A DNA stretch of 64,000 bases, from NCBI RefSeq assembly GCF_020509005.1, contig NC_063020.1, positions 1,054,001 to 1,118,000 on the forward strand, read 5' to 3'. The stretch comes from Fulvia fulva. Lineage: Eukaryota > Ascomycota > Dothideomycetes > Mycosphaerellales > Mycosphaerellaceae. Each line of letters begins with the position of its first letter. Positions within the stretch are counted from its first letter, which is position 1. Of this stretch, positions 9,983 to 20,306 are shown piece after piece. The notes under the pieces are model-generated. The model saw only the letters and a program-made list of their open reading frames with translations, was not told the origin of the DNA and searched no databases. The position numbers were made by a program, and so were the translations under genes.

Positions 9983-10536
9983 GGTGACGATTCGTGGCGA
10001 TCGGCGAGTCGGCCAGTGGGTTTGTTGTTGATTTGAGTCGTTGTGCAGGTGTTGTGTACTGGAGCAAGTGCAAGTTGTACTTGGAAGCTGGCGTCTGAGG
10101 TGAGCTTCAGCGTTTGATCGCGGTTACCTCACTTCATGCTGCAAATACCTCCTTCGTCGCTCAGCAAGTGAGGTTTCGGCATTCTGACCTCAGCTCACTC
10201 TTATCATTGCATGGCGACTGTTTCCTCTCTCCCACTGCCTCGCGGAGGAGCCTACTTGTAATGGCAAAGGTCAATTAAGCCATCGTGCCAGCCAAGTCAC
10301 ATCCTGTCGAAATTGGCAGTCTTGATCAAGAGATAGTATCCTAGATCTTCGTAAAATTATGCTCGGTCACCTTGCCGAATGCCCTGTAGGATCCCAGCTC
10401 CTTCATGCGCCTCAGAACTCTGTTTACACAGCTGGTATCGGGACACCGCTAAGAGCTGTCACGTTGCTAAGTATCAGGCACACTTTAATGTTGACCTGAC
10501 TTCTCACTTCAGCAATGGCCATACATCCGACACAGA
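9983..10536. other. Divergent intergenic region
   Basis: About 550 bp between the F-box gene and the GNAT gene, which read outward. It is the promoter region for both, and I see no other feature. Confidence 0.4.
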
Positions 10537-11262
10537 ATGAGGCTCCGCCCGGAAATTCGAGAAGCCAAACCGGATGACATGCCGCGTCTGATCGAAATCT
10601 CGGGACGCGCATTCAGCACAGATGCGCACACTCAGCTGAAAGCAGCGGCTCAGTCACCTCCAGTCTCAGCTGAAGAGTACATGGCTCAAGGCATGACTGA
10701 AGCATTTCAAATGTGGCTCGAAAACGCGAACGTCAAGATCCTGGTCGCCACTGTCCTCGGAGAAGGTAATCCGCGGCAGACCATAGCAGGCTACATTGTC
10801 TTCTCCCACCGGAACCTCGACAAGCCATACGATGGAACGCTCATCAGTGAACTCATGGATGATCGACCGAACGCCCCAAAGCAATCCGTCAGGTCTTCCG
10901 GCACAGTCGAAGAATTGGCAAAGACCACAGATCAATCGATGAAAGACTGGCAGGGATGGTTTCTGTCCAGTGATATTCCCTGCATGTATATCATGAACCA
11001 CTGCGTAGATCCATCGTACCAAGGTCGCGGCATTGGTCCCGCTCTGCTGAAGGAAGTGACCACCAGAGCAGATGGAGCAAAAGTCCCATGCTGGGTCCAG
11101 TCAAGTCATGGTGCATGGAGAATATTCAAGGACTGCGGCTTTGCGGAATGTGGGAGGCTGCAGCTGAATCTGGATGATTGGTGTCTTGGGTTTCATGGAG
11201 CAACTCTCAAAGAGCCTTGGGGCGAGTATGTCTGGGGGTATATGGAGAGGATGCCAACGTAA
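10537..11262 (+). CDS. GNAT-family N-acetyltransferase (241 aa)
   Basis: Single-exon GNAT acyltransferase; the substrate is unknown. The N-terminus (LRPEIREAKPDDMPRLIEIS) is the usual first strand and helix of the fold. The acetyl-CoA loop is at residues about 160-175: CVDPSYQGRGIGPALLKEV, with the Q-x-x-G-x-G pattern. The C-terminal strand follows (VQSSHGAWRIFKDCGFAECGRLQ). It ends opposite the DUF3176 gene with only about 50 bp between the two stop codons. Confidence 0.8.
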   Translation: MRLRPEIREAKPDDMPRLIEISGRAFSTDAHTQLKAAAQSPPVSAEEYMAQGMTEAFQMWLENANVKILVATVLGEGNPRQTIAGYIVFSHRNLDKPYDGTLISELMDDRPNAPKQSVRSSGTVEELAKTTDQSMKDWQGWFLSSDIPCMYIMNHCVDPSYQGRGIGPALLKEVTTRADGAKVPCWVQSSHGAWRIFKDCGFAECGRLQLNLDDWCLGFHGATLKEPWGEYVWGYMERMPT

Positions 11263-11311
11263 ATAGTCCACCGATATGAAAGTTGCTCAGGCCCGGTGCC
11301 TTACCAAAGTT

Positions 11312-13336
11312 TCATCTGTCCTCCGCCGGTCGTGCGACGCCATGGACTTCCCGAAGTCTAACACTCTCCTTCTCGTCTGTTTCCAAGCGTATTCTGACAG
11401 TCTTTGCATGTTTTGCCATGCTGGTGACATCTTGCGTCATCATTTCTCGAACATCCATTCCAGGGGTTCTCGACTGGTAATCTGGGCCATAGAAGAACAG
11501 CGGAAGTAGGGATGACTTCCAAGTAGTCACCACTCTCGGCACCTTGCGAGCACTCACTACCGTAGCCACAAATAAGATCAATGTCAGTATGGTGACGACC
11601 ATCGGAAGCGTCAACCATATCCACTGAACTTGTAGGCAAGTCTTCATCTCGCTCGCTTCACCTGTAGCCGGCATACTCGAGCTGTAAAAGTCTTGGCCAG
11701 GATTAAGTCGCATGTAGTTCGAAAGTGACAGGCTAACATTCTGCATCAATGCTTGTGTGCGCTCGAAAGAGGCGTCGCCGTAGTTGTATACCAGCTGAAG
11801 TAGTTGCGAGCCTTCAATCAATGTGTATCTGCCGTAGGACCCGGCCGAGATCGATAAGTTGCCCGTCAATGCCATCCGTAGGTACATATTCAATCCGTTA
11901 ATGAAGAATATGTTCGTACCATATACACATCCTCGATCTAAGTAATGCCGCTCGAGGTCGACCAAGTCGCCTATGTTAGATATATTCGTGCGGCGCTGCG
12001 TATCAGAGCCATTGAAAAAAGGGTAAGGGGACCAGTTGCTTGTGGAACTGAAGTTGAAGCCAGCAGCCGCAAGCGCCTCGCGTTCTGAGCGTTCCAAGCA
12101 GGACGTATCGAGCATCGCGGCGAGATATGAGGCTATAGGTGAGTCCGTGGTATTCCAGTCAGCAGTCTCCGGAGTCTCATCGACGACGGTCTCTGCGAAG
12201 GCACCATTCACAATGTGGGCTTCATAGGACCTCACACACGGGTAGAAACTACAATTAGTAGCACCATAGCCTTTACATCGCCAGGTCTCTTTAGTGTCAG
12301 GATCATCGCAGGGAGGAGCCCGGCCACTGGCCAGATCCATTGGTCGTCCAGAAGTACCAGCTAAACCGAGAAGGATCTGGAAAGTGCCTTGCGCAAATGC
12401 CGATGTGCCCAGGTCATACGTTGCAGATGCTAGTTTTGTCCGATTATGAACTACCGCAAGACCACTGGACAGCGAAGTGTTTGTGATATCGCCGTTATAG
12501 CCAAGTCGGCCATTCGTGTTATTGGTCGTAGTAACGCGCGCTTCAGAAGACACGTCCACGCATGAGCTACAGTACCCGATAGACTTGTAAGGTGCGATGG
12601 TACAATTGCCTGAGAAACATGTCACGCGGACCTGGCCGGCGGTATAGAGGCCAGCGTTTACGGATGCTTGTTCAGCCATGGTGAGGATGTTGATGCCAGC
12701 TCCTTCATGGGCGCCTTTCCCAAGAAAGATCGAAGCCCGAGGAACAAGTGATTGGCGGTTGTCTGATTTCTGAACCACCACGCTACACTGTCTGTATTGC
12801 AGGACCTGTTGCGTGAACGGACCTATCAAGAGTGTAACCAGGATGAGCACACAAGCTAGCCATTGCCAGCTCCAGGGAAATGGCAACCTTCGTAGGAGAT
12901 CAATGGCACCAAGAGGTCCTCTAGTAGCATCGTCGTGCAACACCAAGTCGTGAAGCGGCCGCTCCTTCCTATTCATCCATTGCCATTTCAACTGTGCTAG
13001 TCCCTCGGCCAACAGAAATGATGCGCTTAGCCTCAAGACCACAGAGTACGCGGACAGAAGAGATCCGACAGTGATGGAGTACGGCCAGTCTGGTAGTGGT
13101 TTCCCTTGGTATGGGTACAGCGTCGCAAATGATGCAGTGGCAGACGCAACCAACAGCAACGCTGAGATGCCTTCCTGCCACCACGTTGCCAGCAGTCGAG
13201 GCTTCCGCTCAACGACAATACTTTCGGTTTTGACAGTAATCGCATCCGATGAGTCTGATATAAGAGACGTCTGTGCCGTGATTTCTGCACTGGGAACAGG
13301 TAATTGCGATGGTCGAGCTGCGGGTGTGTCAGCCAT
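11312..13336 (-). CDS. DUF3176 family membrane protein (674 aa)
   Basis: A large membrane protein family of filamentous fungi of unknown role. The N-terminal part has hydrophobic segments at about residues 56-76 (ISALLLVASATASFATLYPY), 88-110 and 158-175 (WLACVLILVTLLIGPFTQQV). The family signature LAQLKWQWMNRKERPLHDL and DDATRGPLGAIDLLRRLP lies between them. A long extracellular-type region with many Asn-X-Ser/Thr sites and paired cysteines follows, then one more membrane segment near residue 600 (WLTLPMVVTILTLILFVATVV) and a short cytosolic tail. There are no introns and no lesions. Confidence 0.75.
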   Translation of the reverse strand: MADTPAARPSQLPVPSAEITAQTSLISDSSDAITVKTESIVVERKPRLLATWWQEGISALLLVASATASFATLYPYQGKPLPDWPYSITVGSLLSAYSVVLRLSASFLLAEGLAQLKWQWMNRKERPLHDLVLHDDATRGPLGAIDLLRRLPFPWSWQWLACVLILVTLLIGPFTQQVLQYRQCSVVVQKSDNRQSLVPRASIFLGKGAHEGAGINILTMAEQASVNAGLYTAGQVRVTCFSGNCTIAPYKSIGYCSSCVDVSSEARVTTTNNTNGRLGYNGDITNTSLSSGLAVVHNRTKLASATYDLGTSAFAQGTFQILLGLAGTSGRPMDLASGRAPPCDDPDTKETWRCKGYGATNCSFYPCVRSYEAHIVNGAFAETVVDETPETADWNTTDSPIASYLAAMLDTSCLERSEREALAAAGFNFSSTSNWSPYPFFNGSDTQRRTNISNIGDLVDLERHYLDRGCVYGTNIFFINGLNMYLRMALTGNLSISAGSYGRYTLIEGSQLLQLVYNYGDASFERTQALMQNVSLSLSNYMRLNPGQDFYSSSMPATGEASEMKTCLQVQWIWLTLPMVVTILTLILFVATVVSARKVPRVVTTWKSSLLPLFFYGPDYQSRTPGMDVREMMTQDVTSMAKHAKTVRIRLETDEKESVRLREVHGVARPAEDR

Positions 13337-14521
13337 GCTGCTGAACTTGGGCGGCTTCTGCGATGTTTCTGCAGTGTAAGCTTCCTTAACACGTTATTGA
13401 TGACGACCTTGTCTGCGAGTTGAAGAAAGATGGAAAGCCTCGTCGAAAAAGTACGCTTCGACTGTCAGGACGTCTTGACCCCTATCGCTGTTACGGCTCC
13501 GCAAAGCGCAAGCTTTTGTTCCACGCAGTCGTTGCCTGTGATGCACATAGAATCGGGCGCGGGAGCTGAGTGCTATTGTTGGTATCAGTGTGGTCGCACA
13601 GCTTTTCTTTGCAACACCACAAGAAAGGTACAGCTCACGCCACCTCTGCTCGATTGTTGACTAGGTGGTGCCCGCATTATACCGTCGCAAGATCAGCTGT
13701 CTTCCCTCATCGTTGTGATGCCCAGGATCGCCAGGCCGTACGGACTTGGGGTCTCTTGTGAAGCGTTTCTCGGCTGCGCAGTGGCGTGACATCGTCTTGC
13801 AGGTTCGATAAAGCTGGTCCATCTCATCCATTGACCGGTCTCGTTACATTGAGGCAGCATGATCAGCCACTTGTTCGATTGTTCTTTGACACAACACTCC
13901 GCTTCGATCCAGCTCCCAGGACAGCTGCCAGTGCAGGTGAACACATTACGACCCACAGATCATTCAGTCGTTCGAATGTGAGTTGATGGCCATTTTGCCT
14001 AGTGATATCAGAAGTAAGGTTTGAGCAATGATCACTGCCCGCCGACAGAAGAAGCATCCCTTTGAACATTCGTCCGAGCTTGGCAGTTCGTCCACTCTGC
14101 AGGGATTCGACTGGCTGTCGTTGTCTCTCAGCTCGCTTCACCCTGGTATAGCGACAGTCCGAAGACTCCGATTGTACCGACAAGCGAGCAGCTCTGTCGA
14201 CGCTAACCACGGAAACCTTCAAAGGGATAGAGGTTTTCGGCGAAGTTGGTGAAGCAGACTGCCGGCCTTTGGCCACTGTGGCATGCGACGCCGATGTGGT
14301 ATCCAAGTGGTATCGACAGCCACAGTGTCTCACTTTATGGTGCAGGCCTGGGCTCAATACCATGTGGCGCGTGCGGGATGCGTTTGATGCGCGGCCGCTC
14401 CCGGAGATTCCACGTGGACGAGGCGCGAATTAGCGAAGTCTCACCGTCCCCTTCCCTCGACAAGTGAAAGCAAGGCTGCAGAGACCCTGGCCGTACCAGT
14501 GATACCCATAGAATTCCGATG
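13337..14521. other. Long intergenic region
   Basis: About 1.2 kb with no supported gene. ORFs up to 166 codons occur on the minus strand (13863-14363) but show no domain or biased codon use. The MITE at 14522 follows. Confidence 0.4.
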
Positions 14522-14656
14522 TACAGCATCTGTCTGCGTCGGAACGTTATTTCTTCCCTCGCTCCCGCTCCACGTTGACCACTGATTCGCCGATACCCTT
14601 GTATCTACTAGGATCCTCGGGTAGAGAATAACGTTCCGGCGCAGACAGATGCTGTA
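14522..14656. mobile_element. MITE-like foldback element (135 bp)
   Basis: Two 30-bp inverted ends, 14522-14551 and 14627-14656, match at 29 of 30 positions (TACAGCATCTGTCTGCG outermost). They enclose 75 bp with no coding potential. Both ends begin with TA, consistent with the TA target of Tc1/mariner-type elements. The length and the TACAGC terminus match the element at 48181. No transposase is present, so it would be non-autonomous. Confidence 0.7.
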
Positions 14657-14963
14657 GTGAGGGCTCAATCGCTAGCCAGACCCAGAATCCAGAGTCGCTA
14701 CGTCGGAGGAATGACGAGATAGCGTACGCCGAGATGGTGCTGAGCCTGGGGGTGGGTGCACTCCAGAGGAAGCCGGATCAGCGTGAACCTGGCGGCTTGG
14801 ACTTCTGTTTCGCAACGAGCATAAGTAATACCCCCTCTCTTCTGCACGTCGTCTTTTTCTCAGTGCTATTATTCAGACCGCTGGCTCCGAAACGAACATC
14901 GCTAAGTGAGGAATCCTCAGTGGGCAGACCCGATCGAACAAGTGCTGACCTCTGTTCTGCAGT
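14657..14963. other. Upstream region of the 14964 secreted-protein gene
   Basis: About 300 bp with a pyrimidine-rich stretch (CCCCCTCTCTTCTGC, then TTTTTCTC) of the kind common in fungal core promoters. No gene is seen. Confidence 0.35.
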
Positions 14964-15217
14964 ATGCAACTCTCCATCGTCCTCCTGCCTTTGCTGGCAC
15001 TTTTCGCCGCAGCTTCTGCCGACCTCGATAAACGCCAGGGATGCCATGATACATGTGCTACAGCTCGGGAAGGCGATGAGTGCTATGTCACATGCGTAAG
15101 TCGAGATTTGAGCGGCTTTGTTGCAACACCGACTGATCGTATGCGGGACAGGGCTCTCACACTGGTGGTCCTTATAAGTGTGTTTTCACACAAGGTTCGC
15201 TCCAGTGCCTTCAATAG
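14964..15217 (+). CDS. Small secreted cysteine-rich protein with Kex2 site (65 aa)
   Basis: Two exons, 14964-15095 and 15152-15217, with a 56-nt phase-0 intron (GTAAGT...GACAG). The uninterrupted ORF runs wrongly through the intron. The spliced product has 65 residues: signal peptide (MQLSIVLLPLLALFAAASA), then a DLDKR propeptide ending in a Lys-Arg Kex2 site, then about 41 mature residues starting QGCHDTC. Six cysteines lie at 27, 31, 40, 44, 54 and 63, the first four as two C-x3-C pairs eight residues apart. Paired C-x3-C motifs resemble the helical-hairpin type of antimicrobial or protease-inhibitor peptide, but there are two extra cysteines and I claim no family. A signal peptide, a Kex2 site and a six-cysteine core together are the profile of a fungal effector or secreted peptide. 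Confidence 0.75.
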
Positions 15218-15325
15218 ATGGTGCTGGAGGTGTTGGACTGGAGATGATGTTGTCCGAGAGGTTATGACCCGTTTGATAGATCCACATGGCCCTGAGGAGA
15301 AGGTCCGGCAGCCACGTAGCTCACG

Positions 15326-15896
15326 CTAGTCATCCCAAGTCCACCGACCATTGGCCTGTTGCTCTGTAACTTGCTTGTGCAGTTCCACTATGGTCTCAAT
15401 TTCATCCCACGGTATCAAGTTCCAGAGCTTCGCAATGATGACGAAGGCCATCGAGAGCGCACAGCAGCCTCGTGGCGATATACCACTCTCACGGCACGTA
15501 CACGTAAAGCCGGGTACAAGCTGTAGGTAGTAAGCATGCAGCCACTTGCGCGAAGCGCTCCAGCTGAGGCTGCTACCCAAGGTGCCAAATTCGAAGAGGA
15601 ACTCCGCACTCTTCTTCGTCGCATCAGTGGACCAATAGCCACCCGCTTGAAAGCAGAAGTTTTGAAGCACGGTGCAATCCCCTTTTGCGACCAGGAACTC
15701 GAACCTGTTCTGGAAGTGCCTCCACTCTGATGCGTCGACAAGTCCGTAGCCATGCTGGTTGCTCGAAGGTGGCTTTGGAATCGACAGTAATTGGCTCATC
15801 GCTGATTAGTGCGTATTCGTGGACCTTGATTGGCATTTCTCCTGGCAGCTCGAGGAACCGGCACCTCGCCTTCGGCGTGAATGCGGTGTTCGCCAT
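15326..15896 (-). pseudogene. 2EXR-like family copy A, frameshifted
   Basis: Starts at MANTAFTPKARC (ATG at 15896) and reads FLELPGEMPIKVHEYALI, a worn form of the LPxELRNxIYEYAL signature. It continues through FEQPAWLRTCRRIRVEALP, the second family motif. At about 15724 the frame breaks. The sense continuation FQNRFEFLVAKGDCTVLQNF is in another frame and runs to a stop at 15326 (ending NGRWTWDD). In paralogues EALP is followed by xFxGxNxF, so a few codons seem lost together with the frame. No GT...AG pair repairs the join. The copy has no recognisable first-exon module. Seven other copies of this family in the window are intact or nearly so. Confidence 0.65.
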
Positions 15897-16549
15897 GTTG
15901 TGCGGTGAGTAAGTTCTCGATGTAGGCTGTGCACCGAAGAATTGTGTCAGCTGGTGCCGGGGTCGCGGACTCAAGGAATGGTACCTTATCAAGATCACGA
16001 CGCTGAGTTGAGCCCCTTTTGACCTGGACTACTCTCGCGTGTCTCTGATGCCTTTTTCGAGCCATGTCGAGTGTTGGTGTGTTCGAGCCAAGTTGGCCTG
16101 GTCGAAGTGTTAAAGTGTAGATGAGATTCGACGGGAAGGTACCTTAAAGTCGCAGAAATTTAGCTCTGGCGGCTAGTGGCCCGGGGCAGGCGCCACCCCT
16201 GCTCGTTACCATTCACATGCAAGATAGAGGAAAGCACTCTCACCTTCCTTTGTCATCAGCCACGCTGTCTGTTTCAGCTGTATCTACGCTATGTTCAATG
16301 TCCTTTTGCAAGTCGTACGGATGTCAGTGGCACATGCCACGTGCACGTTCGCAGTAACGCCTTGAACGTCATCAATGCAAGTAACTCCTTCGCTAATCTC
16401 AATCGTCATGCTGTCATTCATCGCTCGCCATCCCATCATGGCGCAGCAAGCGCACGAACGACAGCAGGTCTCTCCGTGCTTCTGTCTCTTCCTGGCTGTG
16501 TTCCGCTGCGAAAAAATGGGATCTTCTCAATCAGTTGCCTCGTCGCTTC
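15897..16549. other. Intergenic region before CSN3
   Basis: About 650 bp. A minus-strand ORF (15796-16065) overlaps the start of the broken 2EXR copy but shows no family motif. Nothing else is seen. Confidence 0.35.
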
Positions 16550-17992
16550 CTAGAACCCGCCATTCATGAGGTCCTCATCGCCATCGTCGTCGACGATTGG
16601 CGCATCGTAGGAGAGATCCATCATATCGGCTGGATCACCGCTGACGGCGTCCCCACTCCGCTTTATGCGCTTAGCATAATCGACGTACTCCTTGGTGAGC
16701 TGTAGCCGTCGGTCCGCGTCTCGAATGGATGCCACCAGAGTTGTGATGCGCTGGGTCTGGCCCTCGAGGTCGTCGTCCGCGGCTGTAGGCGCGACACTCG
16801 TCTCGTTGAAGCGCAGGACACCGTCGGTGCTGGAGAGATCGGCGTTGAGATGACCGCCTTGGATCATCTGCTGCAGTAGTTGGATCGCTTCTGTGTCTCG
16901 CATGTCGACCAGCTGTGCCACACGTGCAATGGACAACGCAGCGTATGTCTTCTGTAGATCAAGCACGCGGTATCGCATCAACGCTTCGCCGGCCTCCCGC
17001 ACAAGTCTCAGGTTACCATCATCCTGCCATATGTTCGCAGCGACCTCAACCTCGGCGTTCCACTTCTTGTAGTCTCTCTTGTCGAAGTCGTCTGAAAGTG
17101 CATCGTATGGCTTCGCCAGCACTTGGATGCTCTTATAAACCGAGGGGTCGACAGTCTTTGGAGCAGGGTATGCGCGTCCTTGTGCCAGCAGACCGATCAA
17201 GACCCACTTCTTGTATGCCTCGACCTGCAAAGCGCTGACTGCATGTTGCTGGGTCGGTGACAGGATGACATGCTCGAGGAAGAGTCGTGCTCGATGGAAG
17301 TTTCGCATGCCGATGTAGATGTGGGCGCCGAGTAGGTAGTACTCCAGAACGTACTCCGTGCTGATAGGTTGGGAGAACTTTGAGTTGTAGGTGATGTATG
17401 CGTTGCTGAGTTCGTGCTCGTCGCTCAACAGTTCGTCGGGGGCGCCCTTGACGGCTTTCTGAGGAAACGCGTATATGTCTCTGTCAATGATTGGCAGTGC
17501 TTGACTGGGCACCTCGTTTCGAAGTGCTAGTCGGACGATGCGGAGATGGTTCGTGGTGAAGGTGCCAGCGGTCGGGTCTAGACGCAACAAGGCGTTGACC
17601 AGCAGGCTGATGTTGTCGGATCTGTCGTTCTGGAGCAGCTCGTATGTAGTTGTGAATAGGTTCCTCCACTCTTCGCCCACATATCGGACTTGGACTGGAT
17701 CGAAGGATGTGAAGAAGAGCTCGATGTGTTGGTATAACTGCTCGAGGGCTCTGACGTCGTTGGCGTTTGCGTCCAGCTGTCTGTTGAGGGACACGAGGTA
17801 GGGTATCGAGTTGACGGCGGGGTCGAGCATTTCGAGTATGTTCTTCTTCTCGACGTTCTTAGTCCACGCAGACTGCGAGAGCCCGGACAGACTCTTGATG
17901 TAGGATGTCATCTCCTTGTCATAGTCCTTGATACTCAGATCCTTCTTCTTCTTCTCCGGCGGAAAGGACAGCATAGTTGCAAGGTCCGACAT
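16550..17992 (-). CDS. csn3: COP9 signalosome subunit 3
   Basis: Subunit of the nuclear CSN complex that removes Nedd8 from cullins and, in fungi, controls development and light responses. I prefer the ATG at 17992 (MSDLATMLSFPPEKKKKDL; 480 aa). The frame is open to 18088, adding 32 low-complexity residues. The chain is all-helical repeats, with YLVSLNRQLDANANDVRALEQLY and EYYLLGAHIYIGMRNFHRARLFLEHV typical of Csn3. A PCI region lies around residues 310-410 (YAALSIARVAQLVDM, EAIQLLQQMIQGG). A late coiled segment and an acidic C-terminus (PIVDDDGDEDLMNGGF) follow. It is a single exon, divergent from the desaturase gene. Confidence 0.88.
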   Translation of the reverse strand: MSDLATMLSFPPEKKKKDLSIKDYDKEMTSYIKSLSGLSQSAWTKNVEKKNILEMLDPAVNSIPYLVSLNRQLDANANDVRALEQLYQHIELFFTSFDPVQVRYVGEEWRNLFTTTYELLQNDRSDNISLLVNALLRLDPTAGTFTTNHLRIVRLALRNEVPSQALPIIDRDIYAFPQKAVKGAPDELLSDEHELSNAYITYNSKFSQPISTEYVLEYYLLGAHIYIGMRNFHRARLFLEHVILSPTQQHAVSALQVEAYKKWVLIGLLAQGRAYPAPKTVDPSVYKSIQVLAKPYDALSDDFDKRDYKKWNAEVEVAANIWQDDGNLRLVREAGEALMRYRVLDLQKTYAALSIARVAQLVDMRDTEAIQLLQQMIQGGHLNADLSSTDGVLRFNETSVAPTAADDDLEGQTQRITTLVASIRDADRRLQLTKEYVDYAKRIKRSGDAVSGDPADMMDLSYDAPIVDDDGDEDLMNGGF

Positions 17993-18469
17993 GGTGACGG
18001 CGGATGATGTAGTCGAGGATGCGGTGGTGGTGCAGAGGTGGTTGTATTGCGGATGCGCTATCGACTGCGGAAGGTGGACATGCTCCAATGGTGGTGACTG
18101 GATGGCATGTGCTGGAGAAGATGTCTCATATGTGCGATGTGGGCGGTGTTTGTGTGGAAGCTCGCAGTGAACGTGGAGCTCCAGTCAGGCAGCCGTGGCA
18201 GCGAGAGAGCTCAAGCTGGAGGTGACGCTTCGTGGCAGAATTAAGCTTCGGGCGGTGAGTGGGTCTTATCTAATCAATCTTTAGCGCCTCGCCACCAAGT
18301 TCCAGGCACGGCTCCGGTAATTCAGGGTCTGGTGTTTCCTACCCATACCTTAGCATTGACCTGAGCTGATCAGAGGCGTGATCAGTACATTGGTCGGGTC
18401 GTATCTCATGGCGGCCTCATCCTCGTTGTAAACACGTATTGGACTCGCAGCGCGGCTGACTTCTCAATC
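17993..18469. other. Divergent promoter region CSN3 / desaturase
   Basis: About 480 bp between two outward-reading genes. It is CA/GA-rich near the CSN3 start. No further feature is seen. Confidence 0.4.
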
Positions 18470-20179
18470 ATGGCGGCGGCACAGCACACCAGTCGGTACA
18501 GGGACACGGTCCTCACCAGAAGGAAGATCGAGAGCTTGATCGCCGAAGGACGAAAGATTGTAATTGTGAATGGCACAGTGCTCAAGGTGGATGCATGGCT
18601 GCCATATCACCCAGGTGGTGACAAAGCATTGCTTCATATGGTGGGACGAGACGCAACGAACGAGGTCAAAGCATTTCATTCTGTGGAGACACAGCAGTTC
18701 ATGCAAAAGTACCGCATAGGCAAGATTGAAGGCCAGTGGAAGGACTTCCTGCCTCCTATCCAAGGTGGAGTGTTCCGACGCGTAGAAGAGCAAGATTCCA
18801 GTACAACAGTCGAGAGTGATGGGGACACCGAGCGCGATTCATCCAGCCATAGCAGCTCATCTGAGCCTTCGCCAATATTCGAGCCCGCAGAACGTTTGTC
18901 AGACTCCCTGCGAAAGAGGCGATCCAGTGTCGCTGCTAGTGACTCTTCGGCAACATCCTTGGAAACGCTGGCAATTGGCGAGCCTGCTGTGGGATCGAAC
19001 AAAGTGGCTACTGGCGACGAGAGGACGAAGCAAGAGCGGCAGAGAGATTTGGATACCTTCCCGAGCCTCGATCCGGCTACACAAGCGAGCATCATCGAGA
19101 AGTACAAGCTGCTGGATCAGCGTCTCAGGGATGACGGACTTTACAATTGCAACTATACCGCATACTTGTTCGAAGCCATGCGGTACAGCTTTCTGGCTTT
19201 CATGGCCTACTTCTTCCTGCAAAAGAGCTGGTACGCTCTATCCGGTCTCTTCTTGGGCATGATGTGGCACCAACTCGTCTTCACAGTCCACGATGCAGGT
19301 CACATGGGGATCACACACAACTTTCACGTCGACAGCTGCATCGGCATCTTCATTGCAGACTTCCTTGGCGGCCTATCCTGCTGCTGGTGGAAGCGCAACC
19401 ACAACGTCCACCACATCGTTACGAACAGCGCAGAGCATGATCCAGACATCCAGCACATGCCCTTCTTCGCAGTCTCCCACCGCTTCTTCGACAGCTTGCG
19501 GAGCACATACTACGACCGCATCATGACCTTCGATGCGGTCGCCAAGTTCGTGCTTCAGTACCAGCACTACCTCTACTATCCAATCTTGACCATGGGCCGC
19601 TTCAACCTGTACGTCCTGAGCTGGCAGTACATCTTCCTTGGCCAAGGCCCACGTAAGGGTCCGGCCTGGTCGCACCGCTACCTCGAGATGGCCGGTCAAG
19701 CATTTTTCTGGTACTGGTTCGGCTACCTCACCGTCTACAAGTCGATACCTATCGGCTGGGATCGATTCATCTTCGTCATGGTATCACATGCCATTACCAT
19801 GCCAGTGCACGTTCAGATCACACTTTCCCACTTTGCCATGAGTACCGCTGATCTCGGCGTTGCCGAGTCGTTCCCTCAGCGTATGTTACGGACGACAATG
19901 GACGTTGACTGTCCCGAGTGGCTGGACTTCTTCCATGGTGGTTTGCAGTTCCAGGCGGTGCATCATCTATTCCCACGGATGCCAAGGCATAATTTGAGGA
20001 AAGCACAGAAGCTGGTTATGGAATACTGCGATGAAGTTGGTATTCCTTATGCCATTTGGAACTTTACAGAGGGTAATGGCAAGGTGATCAAGCAGTTGGA
20101 GGATATTGCGAACCAAGCCAGAATTATGAGGGAATGTCAGAAGACAATGACGCTGCAGGATGCTCTTGAAGGACACTGA
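18470..20179 (+). CDS. Cytochrome b5-fused front-end desaturase, sphingolipid delta-8 type
   Basis: ER-membrane desaturase that most likely introduces the delta-8 double bond in the sphingoid base of fungal glucosylceramides. It has 569 residues in a single exon. Cytochrome b5 heme binding is near residues 41-70 (WLPYHPGGDKALLHMVGRDAT, with HPGG at 47-50). A Ser/Glu-rich linker spans about 105-200. Three histidine boxes follow: HDAGH near 274, HNVHH near 311 and QAVHH near 495. Gln in the third box is the mark of front-end desaturases. Hydrophobic membrane pairs lie between the boxes. A delta-6 or delta-5 fatty-acid desaturase is possible, but filamentous ascomycetes with this layout usually carry the sphingolipid enzyme. 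Confidence 0.87.
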   Translation: MAAAQHTSRYRDTVLTRRKIESLIAEGRKIVIVNGTVLKVDAWLPYHPGGDKALLHMVGRDATNEVKAFHSVETQQFMQKYRIGKIEGQWKDFLPPIQGGVFRRVEEQDSSTTVESDGDTERDSSSHSSSSEPSPIFEPAERLSDSLRKRRSSVAASDSSATSLETLAIGEPAVGSNKVATGDERTKQERQRDLDTFPSLDPATQASIIEKYKLLDQRLRDDGLYNCNYTAYLFEAMRYSFLAFMAYFFLQKSWYALSGLFLGMMWHQLVFTVHDAGHMGITHNFHVDSCIGIFIADFLGGLSCCWWKRNHNVHHIVTNSAEHDPDIQHMPFFAVSHRFFDSLRSTYYDRIMTFDAVAKFVLQYQHYLYYPILTMGRFNLYVLSWQYIFLGQGPRKGPAWSHRYLEMAGQAFFWYWFGYLTVYKSIPIGWDRFIFVMVSHAITMPVHVQITLSHFAMSTADLGVAESFPQRMLRTTMDVDCPEWLDFFHGGLQFQAVHHLFPRMPRHNLRKAQKLVMEYCDEVGIPYAIWNFTEGNGKVIKQLEDIANQARIMRECQKTMTLQDALEGH

Positions 20180-20306
20180 GATAGTCGATGATAATGAAAC
20201 GTTCATGGCGAAATTGTCTATGATCTCGGGTAGTCGGGTGTCACATCGTAGCCATGACCAGTGGAAATCTCCAAATCGTACCAGTACATCAAGGACGGTT
20301 TTGCAA

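Noticed and set aside
13863..14363. 166-codon minus-strand ORF
   Set aside because: No domain, composition like the surrounding intergenic DNA.
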